NCBI GenBank assembly: GCA_019448385.1
Contig: JAGTXO010000003.1
Span: 372,001 to 436,000, forward strand
Length of the DNA stretch: 64,000 nucleotides
Direction: 5' to 3'
From: Diacronema lutheri
Taxonomy: Eukaryota > Haptophyta > Pavlovophyceae > Pavlovales > Pavlovaceae
In this document: positions 54,340 to 61,100 of the stretch, one piece after another
How the letters are laid out: each line of letters starts with the position of its first letter
Position numbering within the stretch: the stretch's first letter is position 1
Notes under the pieces: model-generated
Seen by the model: the letters and a program-made list of their open reading frames with translations, nothing else
Databases searched by the model: none
What the model was told of the DNA's origin: nothing
Made by a program: the position numbers and the translations under genes

Positions 54340-54910
54340 CAGGATCCCGCACTGCCGCGCGGGCGGGGCGCGATGTTGGCGCCTGTCGGGGGCGCGTTGT
54401 CGCGGGCACTCGTCGAGCGTGGCGCGTTGTTTGCCCGAATGGTGCTCGACCCAACCGACCTCGTCCTGATGGCCGGGTCAGGGAGGTGTCATCGATGGCG
54501 GGTGTGAGTGGCGCGCGGGCGTGCGCGCGGGCTCGGTCGCGCCCAGTCGCATGGCAGGCATGACGGAATTGACCATATCGGCAGCACTTGGCGCGCGCGA
54601 CGCGACCGAGTCCTCGCTCGCGCCCGCGCCGCCGCCGTCTGTCGACTGCTGCTCAATGGTGTCGCCCTGCGCGTGAGCGCGGCGGCGCGTCAGGGGGGGG
54701 GGGGCGGGCTATGGAAGGGGCGGGCGCTCTATCCGGGCAACCTTTTTCTCAGCGACCATTACACACCATATCTCGCCGAGTTCTTCGCACCTGAAGACAA
54801 ACTTGGTGCCAATCGACGCGGCTCGTCGAGGCGGACGCAGGGCCGCGCTCTCGGCCGTATTCTATCTGGGCACGCCACATTTCTTCTCCCCGCTCTGAAG
54901 TCTGAACCCT

Positions 54911-55852
54911 TCACCGTGAGCGCACGCCCCGCTCTGCCGACGCCCGCTGCACCTGCGAGCTCCGCCGCCCCTGCACCACATCAGGCTGCGGGTGCACCTC
55001 GAAGGCGCAGCCAGGCGCTCCGCGACCTCGCGCGCCGCAGCATGGCCAGATGCCATCCCCGCCTGGCGGCTCCCGCGAGATGCAGGCCGTGCTGACGGGC
55101 AGCGCGCGCGACGGCACGCTGGTCGCGATGGCCGCGAGCGGCTGCTCCGCCGCGCGCGGCTGGCCCCTGCGCGCGAGCTCCTCAGCTGAAATCAGCCTGC
55201 GGTACGTGTCCGGTCCAGGTCCCTCTCCGCCGGCGCCAGCGCTCGCCGCTCGGCCGCGCACACTGCCAGCGCGCACCAACCCGACCGCGCGCTCGCCCGC
55301 GTCCGGGAGGAAAAGGGAGGGGTGCCGCCTGCACCCGTACGCGTGGTTCAGCTCCGGGACGTAGCGCATCCCGCAGCGCTCGCACAGGATCGGTGGATGC
55401 GGCGCGAGGCCGCGCGCCTCACGCGCCACGCGCCGCCCATCCTCCGCGTACCGCTCGGCGAACACGTGGCCGAACGCGTCGACGGCGGCGAACGCGCCCA
55501 CGCGCTTGTTGTCCTCCCATGCGCCAACGGCGGCCGCGCCGGACGGAGCTTGGAATACACCCGTGCCGTGCACTCGTCCGCCGCTGAACGCGCCGACGTG
55601 CTGCGAGCCGTCTGGAAGCAGCAGGGCGCCGTCGCCATGCGGCGTGCGCCCGTCGGCCGCGACGACGCCAATGTAGAGCGCGCCGCCGCCACCGAGCGCC
55701 ACGACGCGGCGTGGTGGCGCGCCCTTTGAGCTTTGATGCAGGGCCAGACGTCGGCGCGCGAGCAGCTTGGCGCGGGCAAGCGCCTCAAGTGCATCGTTCG
55801 CCGCGGCCGCTTCCGCCCAGACCGCCTCGTCCTCAAAGTCCGCAGCGCGCAT
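54911..55852 (-). CDS. MORN-repeat protein with CHORD-like zinc-binding segment
   Basis: The 313-residue protein begins with a charged helix. About two to three MORN repeats follow (GALYIGVVAADG, GDGALLLPDGSQHVGAF, HGTGVFQAPSG, VGAWEDNKRVG), a motif found in proteins at membranes and along cilia. A Cys/His segment comes next: CERCGMRYVPELNHAYGC and RRHPSLFLPDAG, then after about 90 residues WPCCGARGRGAPGCAFEVHP. The order C-x2-C, C-x2-H-P, W-x-C-C, G-C-x4-H resembles a CHORD-type zinc-binding domain with a long insertion. Part of the insertion could be an unspliced intron, but I could not fix its borders. A ciliary role is suggested by the divergent SHIPPO-repeat gene 59 bp away. The combination is not one I know. 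Confidence 0.65.
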   Translation of the reverse strand: MRAADFEDEAVWAEAAAANDALEALARAKLLARRRLALHQSSKGAPPRRVVALGGGGALYIGVVAADGRTPHGDGALLLPDGSQHVGAFSGGRVHGTGVFQAPSGAAAVGAWEDNKRVGAFAAVDAFGHVFAERYAEDGRRVAREARGLAPHPPILCERCGMRYVPELNHAYGCRRHPSLFLPDAGERAVGLVRAGSVRGRAASAGAGGEGPGPDTYRRLISAEELARRGQPRAAEQPLAAIATSVPSRALPVSTACISREPPGGDGIWPCCGARGRGAPGCAFEVHPQPDVVQGRRSSQVQRASAERGVRSR

Positions 55853-55911
55853 GGAACGCCGTTACAGGTGCTCAGCATGGGGCGTGTTTGACGATCGCGC
55901 GTACGCACGTC
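55853..55911. promoter_or_regulatory. 59-bp divergent promoter between two flagellar-type genes
   Basis: The MORN protein and the SHIPPO-repeat protein start codons are 59 bp apart on opposite strands, so their transcription is probably coupled. No motif is recognisable. Confidence 0.5.
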
Positions 55912-56943
55912 ATGTCGCCGCGATCCGTTCGGGTGGAGCTGCCGCAGCACTTCGGCCTGCCGCCGGGCACGAGCATGATACAGTCGTTCGGCTCGACCCA
56001 GCGTCGCGACGCGCTCGGCCGGCACGGCGACCCCGACGTGCGCGGCCTCCTGGGCAGCGCGCCCCGAGAGGTGAGCAAGCCGACGTCCGTCGCGGGACAG
56101 TTCCCGCGCGCGATGCGCTTCGCGCGACACGAGGAGGACGCGCACCCCGGGCCAGGCGCATACTCACCACCCAACATACACAGCAATTCGGGCTCCCACT
56201 TTCCGCCTCGGTCGTTCCAGCGGCCGCCAACGCGCACAGGCCACCCGCCCGGCTTCAACTCGAGCGCGCCGCGCGAGCTGCAGCTCGGCGCGGGGCGTGA
56301 GCAGACTCCCGGGCTGATATACTCGCCGGTCGACGCATTCGTCAGCACGGTGCACGCCACGCCGAGCGAGCGTGCGCTAGCTTCTGCCCGCGCAGGCGCG
56401 CGCGCGCGATGGGCGGACACGGCGCCGAGCGCGGTCTTTGCGACGAGGGCGCCGCGCGTCGGTGCGTCGAGCATCGGCGCCGAGTCGGACGCGCCCGGGC
56501 CGGCGCATTACAACCTGCCGGCCAAGTGGCCGCCCGGCCCACCGCTCGTCGACCCAGCCCGGCGCGTCACCGCGTTCTCCGCCGCAGAGCCGCGCTTTCG
56601 CCCCACGAGCCAGGGCGGCGCGCGAGTGCTCACCGGCGTCCAGGGCGACCGGCGCTCGTGGCCCTCACCTTCGCGTACCTACCGCGCGGCGAGCTACACT
56701 GGCGTCGAGCGCCCGACCAGCTCGATCCTCGCCTCGTCGGCCAGCTTTGCCGGCCCGCCGCGCTGGCGGGCGCAGCGGCCGGTCGCCGGCGCGCTCGGCT
56801 CGGAGCAGCACGCGCGCGCCGTCGTCAAGGCGATCGCGGAGGCGCCCGTCCCGGCGGGCAGTCAGGCTGCACGTTGGCCCAAGGGCAACCAGTACATGGC
56901 GCGCTTTGAGGCCCGGTGGCGCGCCGTGGCGCTTTCCGAGTGA
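55912..56943 (+). CDS. SHIPPO (sperm-tail PG-rich repeat) protein
   Basis: STPGR proteins sit inside or along axonemal microtubules in flagella. The 343-residue protein starts at MSPRSVRVELPQHFG; longer in-frame starts overlap the divergent gene. It shows the PGP-x-Y motifs of the family: HPGPGAYSPPN, QTPGLIYSPVD and DAPGPAHYNLPAKWPPG, spaced through a disordered Arg/Ser/Pro-rich chain, with ARRVTAFSAAEPRF and TYRAASYTG as degenerate repeats. It is compact and intron-free. Together with the neighbouring MORN gene and alpha-tubulin it supports a flagellated organism. An axonemal inner-lumen role is inferred from the family. Confidence 0.78.
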   Translation: MSPRSVRVELPQHFGLPPGTSMIQSFGSTQRRDALGRHGDPDVRGLLGSAPREVSKPTSVAGQFPRAMRFARHEEDAHPGPGAYSPPNIHSNSGSHFPPRSFQRPPTRTGHPPGFNSSAPRELQLGAGREQTPGLIYSPVDAFVSTVHATPSERALASARAGARARWADTAPSAVFATRAPRVGASSIGAESDAPGPAHYNLPAKWPPGPPLVDPARRVTAFSAAEPRFRPTSQGGARVLTGVQGDRRSWPSPSRTYRAASYTGVERPTSSILASSASFAGPPRWRAQRPVAGALGSEQHARAVVKAIAEAPVPAGSQAARWPKGNQYMARFEARWRAVALSE

Positions 56944-56967
56944 ATTCATCATGTCGGAGTCGGACAA

Positions 56968-57696
56968 TCATTCCTCGTCCTGATGGCGAGGCAGTTCACC
57001 CGGGAGCGCGAGCAAAACCACGGCGCCGCCGCTCTCAGCCAGCCTGGCTGGGCTCATGTCGGCGAGTGGCTGCACGCGCCAATCGGTCAGGCCGGCCACT
57101 CGGAAGAGTGCCGCCTCTTCAGCACGGTGTGACCCGGCAAAGCGCGCGGCGAGCACCGCCCATGCGGGCTGCGCTGCGCGGAATGTCCCTTGCCCGAGGA
57201 CTCGGTGGCCGGGCCGCGGCTGGCCAAGCGCCACTGCGAGAACGGCGGCGCCCGCCTCGTCTCCAAACTCGGCGACGAGGCGCTCCGAGCCGACGTCCTC
57301 GACAAAGGCGCACAGGCCGGGCAGCGCGGCAATGGCCGCGCGCGCCCCGCGCCGGCTGAGCGCGTGCTCCACCAGAGGCAGCGCCGCGCGCATTGGCAAT
57401 GCTTCGTGCGTGGCCACACGCCGCATAAGCGCGTCCGGCGCCCGCGCCTCGAGCGACGCAAGCGCGACCGACGGCGCCGCCTTGCTCCTGAGCGTGAGCT
57501 CCCAGCTGCCATCGCTTGTGCGCTCCTCGCACACGGTCGCGTCGGCGAGTAGCGCGCGTAGCCGCGCATGCTCAACGTCGCGCGCCGCCGCCTCCGACCA
57601 GACGGCGCGCGCAGCCAGCGCCGCGCCACGGGCGGTCAGCGCCGCGCCGTGCGCCGCTGACATCCGGCCAATAAGGATGGCCGGCACCATCATCAT
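56968..57696 (-). CDS. Unknown protein, 242 residues
   Basis: I do not recognise this family. The frame has a normal amino-acid mix and G/C-ending codons throughout, and it is the best candidate in this interval. The N-terminus is a long Ala-rich helix (GAALTARGAALAARAVWSEA). A beta-like stretch follows (CEERTSDGSWELTLRSK), then helices, GLCAFVEDVGSERLVAEFGDE and a C-terminal LADMSPARLAES. No signal peptide or membrane span is convincing, though the first Met run (MMMVPAILIG) is hydrophobic; the Met at 57663 is an alternative start. It is convergent with the SHIPPO-repeat gene, with only 24 bp between the stops. Confidence 0.55.
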   Translation of the reverse strand: MMMVPAILIGRMSAAHGAALTARGAALAARAVWSEAAARDVEHARLRALLADATVCEERTSDGSWELTLRSKAAPSVALASLEARAPDALMRRVATHEALPMRAALPLVEHALSRRGARAAIAALPGLCAFVEDVGSERLVAEFGDEAGAAVLAVALGQPRPGHRVLGQGTFRAAQPAWAVLAARFAGSHRAEEAALFRVAGLTDWRVQPLADMSPARLAESGGAVVLLALPGELPRHQDEE

Positions 57697-58138
57697 TTCT
57701 CTCCACAGTGATGTTGTTCACTTTGGAACATGTATAGATGGTCAAGCCAAATCCGATCAGGGGCACGATCGAGCGCCCCGAGTGCAGCGCGGGCCATTCG
57801 GAAGGACGTCCTTGTGAGGGAGCTCTTCGCGTTTGGCGAGCGGGGGAGCACGACGCGCAGCGTTGCTGCGGCGGCGTGCGGGCGGCGAGCAGCGGTCGGG
57901 CTGCTCGCGACGAGGCCGGAGCAGACGGCGCCGTGGCCGCCGGCGCAGGTGACGCGCGCCGACGAGCCGTAGCGAGCGTCCGTGATCCGCACGGCGGTTG
58001 GAGCGGGCCGGCTGGTGCGGCGCGCTCGGCCACGGGTGGCGGCGTGCACGGGCGTGCCGAATGCGGTACGCGTCGCCAGCCGCGCGCGACCTGGGCAGAG
58101 CCCGCAAAGCGTCGACCGCTGCGCGGCTCGGCCGTGCG
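57697..58138. other. Region 3' of the Fanzor gene; candidate guide-RNA region
   Basis: No convincing protein gene is seen. This DNA lies immediately downstream of the Fanzor stop on the same strand. In TnpB and Fanzor loci the guide RNA is commonly transcribed from the 3' end of the nuclease gene and the element end beyond it, so the RNA and element boundary would be expected here if the locus is still active. I found no clear terminal repeat. Near 57715-57745 the sequence turns AT-richer. This assignment is inference. Confidence 0.35.
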
Positions 58139-61100
58139 TCAACGCCGGCCGCGCTTCGGCCCGCGCGCGCTGCCGCCGCCGGCACTGGCGCTGGCAGCTC
58201 CGCGGGCGGGGGTGCGGGCGCGAGCGCCGCCGCCGCCACCGTCGCCGCGCCCGCCGCCGTCGTCGCCACCGCCGTCGCCGCCGCCGCCTCCCCCGCCGTC
58301 ATCGTCGTCGTCGCCGCCGCCGCCTCCGTCGCCGTCGCCGTCGCCGTCGCCCTCGCCGCCGCCGCCGTCGCCGCTGCCGTCGTCGTCGTCGTCGTCGTCG
58401 CCCTCGTCGTCGCCCTCGTCGTCGCCGTCGCAGTCGTCGTCGCAGTCGTCGCCCTCGCCGTGCACCATGCGCTCCTCACGCTCCCACACCTCGCCGCGCG
58501 CCCACCAGGCGAGCACGAGGGCAAAGCGCTCAGGCGTCGACGTGGTGTCGCGCCCGGCCGCGTGCGCCGCCATGTCGTGCACGTCGTAGAAGATGTTGCG
58601 CGCGGCGTTGTAGTCGCGGTGCACGGGCTTCTTGCCGCCGTTGCACGCCGGGCAGATGACGAGCGCGTGCACCGTGCGCGTGCCGCCCTTTGCCACGGGC
58701 AGGCGCGGGTTCTGCGCGAGCTCCGCGCCGCAGCGCTGCAGCCTGCCGCCCTTGGCGAGCCGCGGCATCGAGCAGTGCATCGACGTGTACGGCTCGGGCA
58801 CGAAGACGGCCGCGACGCCGCGCCGCCGCAGCTCGCGCAGCAGCCCCACCTGGAAGGCGGGCGGCGCGCCCTTGGGCTGCGCGCCCTTGTGGTCGCGCAG
58901 CCACTTGCCCACGCACACGAGCAGCCGGTCGCGCGTCACGCCGTCGACGCAGTGCGCCGCGATGAGCGCCTCGGCGACGCGCGCCGCGTTGGACCGCCCG
59001 CCGCTGTCGCGCCGCCAGCGCTCCTTCCGGCGCGCCGGCGCGTCGTACACGTGCTCGGCGGCGCGCTCGCGCACCCGCGCGCTCTCGCGGTGGAAGGCGT
59101 GGAACTCGCCCTCGCCGAGCACCTTGGCGCTGTGCGCCTCGCCAAGCCGCGCCTCGTCCGCCTCCACGCTGAACTCACCGCCGCGCCCGTCCTTGCGCAC
59201 GCGCCGCCGCGCCGCGTTGGTCTTGGCCGTCTCGCGCGCAAAGCCCGCGGCGCGCGCGCGCGCGCGCTGCGTGAACTGCCGCCAGACGGCCGCCCGCCCG
59301 ACGTGCGCAGAGTAGGTGGTGATGTTGCCCATGTTCGGGTCGGCCGCGACGACGACCGCCGCCTCGACGTCGATCGCCCGCCGCAGCTCGGAGCCGAGCG
59401 CGACGGCGATGCGCCCGTCCGGCCGGCGCCAGCGGTGCAGGACGCCCGAGCCGCCGGCCGGCGCCTGCGCCTTCGGCACGAGGACGGTCCCGACGGCGTG
59501 CACGGCGACGCCATCTGTCACCACCGACTTGACGGGCTGCCGGCCCGGAAGCGGCACGCGCGGCAGCGGCGCGAGGCCAACCCACGAGCGCCGCGCGTGC
59601 CACGGCAGATCGGCCGGCGGCCGCTCGCGCCCGGCGTAGTCGAAGACGCGGTTGGAGATGTCGAAGCGCGTCGCAAAGACCGCGTACCTGACGCGCACGT
59701 CCGACATCGGCGGGGTGTTGCCGTTTGTGCCTGTCCACCTGATCGGCTCACCATCGTGGTCGCGCAGGTCCAGCGCCTTGAGCCGCGCGCGCAGCTCCTT
59801 GCGCTCGTCGTCCGGGAGCGTCTCCCAGATGGCGTTCGCGGTGAGGCGCACGTTGCGCGGCACCTGCGCGCAGCGCGCGGCATGCGAGCGCGCGGGCGCG
59901 TGACCAACCTGGCCGCGGGGCGGCGCGCACGGCGGCGGCGCGCGCGCTTGGGCGCTCGGCGGCGGCAGCGGCAGCCGCGCCTCGCGCGCACATTGTGCGT
60001 GCGCAGTGGCGCCACATTGTACCGCGGCGGCCGGTCGGTGAGCTGCGTGTACAGGCGCGCGAGCCGGCAGAGCAGCGCCTGCCCCTCGGCCACGTGCTGC
60101 AGGTTGCGGATCTGCACGAGGAAGTAGCGCGTCGTGTGCCGGTCGTAGTTCCACCTATCCGTGGGCGCGCACTTGTAGTCGACCTCGTGGAGGACCATGT
60201 CGGGCAGGTGGCGGTCGAGCGCGGCGGGGCAGCCGACGCGCGCGCCCTCCACGTCGCCGCGCAGCAGCCGCTCGCACAGCTCGCGCACGCGCACGTTTCG
60301 CTGCATCTCGGGCAGCGCGACGAGCGCCTCGTCGCGCTCGACTGCCGCGCGGACGACGTCGCGGAGCAGCCCGTTCACGACGCGCGATGGGTGCATCAGG
60401 CACGCGGTGGACACCTGCGTCGCCTCCTCCCTGAGGATCTCCGTGAGGCCCACCGCGCAGACGGGCTGGACGCCCTCGGCCATCTCGCCGACGGCGCGCG
60501 CCGTCGCCGCCTTGGTCTGCGCGGCGGCTTGCTCGGCGGGCTTGCCTCGGGGCGCTGCACCGTACCTGCTCTCGTCCTTGTGCCAGCCGATGGCCGAGAA
60601 GATCGCACGGACGGTTCCCTTGTCCATCGTGGTCGACGTGTGCACGCTGGTCGACGGGCCGCCCGACGCCGCGCCGACGGCCTGCGCGCTCGCCACCGCA
60701 GCCTCGTCGCGCACCACCTTGTTGATGACGCGGTACGCCTGTGTCGTGAGCCTGTGCACGGCCGCCGCGATGCGCCGCAGCTCCGTCCGCGCACCGGGCT
60801 GCGCCGTCACCGCCTGCGGCCCCGCGTTGAGCGTCGAGCGCTTGACCACGAAGCCCGGGAGCACGCTGCCGCGCGTGCGCGCCGTCGCGCCGCCGGCGGC
60901 GCGCGCGCTCGGCGCAGCGGGCTCGTCCACGCGCGCGCGCTCGACGCCGCGCGCGCGGCTAACGCTCGGCGCGCGCGCGCCCGCGGCGTCGCGCGCGCTC
61001 GCGGCGGCACCCGCCGCGGCGCGCTCGCCCGCGGCGCCCGACACGCCGTGCGCGCGAAGCGGCGCCGACGCCAATGCCGACGCCGCGCCCGCGCCGCCGC

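Larger units (their letters stand above)
53659..54882. mobile_element. Non-autonomous DNA element with 17-bp TIRs and 4-bp target duplication
   Basis: The ends GTGGCGTGCCCAGATAG (53663-53679) and CTATCTGGGCACGCCAC (54862-54878) are perfect reverse complements, and both are flanked by ATTT (53659-53662 and 54879-54882), a likely target-site duplication. The 1,216-bp interior has no transposase frame. It includes dispersed repeat copy B (53940-54114) and an internal partial copy of the terminus, TTCTATCTGGGCA (54331-54343), which may mark nesting. It fits tightly between the stop codons of the convergent CWC2 and MORN genes. The superfamily is not clear from the ends alone. Confidence 0.7.

Noticed and set aside
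54508-55095. Plus-strand frame inside and beyond the TIR element
   Set aside because: A short stretch looks protein-like (NLFLSDHYTPYLAEFF) but it has no homology I recognise and runs into antisense of the MORN gene.
57738-60127. Plus-strand frames rich in Arg, Ala and Val opposite the Fanzor gene
   Set aside because: They are antisense shadows of the Fanzor coding strand, including the Asp/Gly tail.
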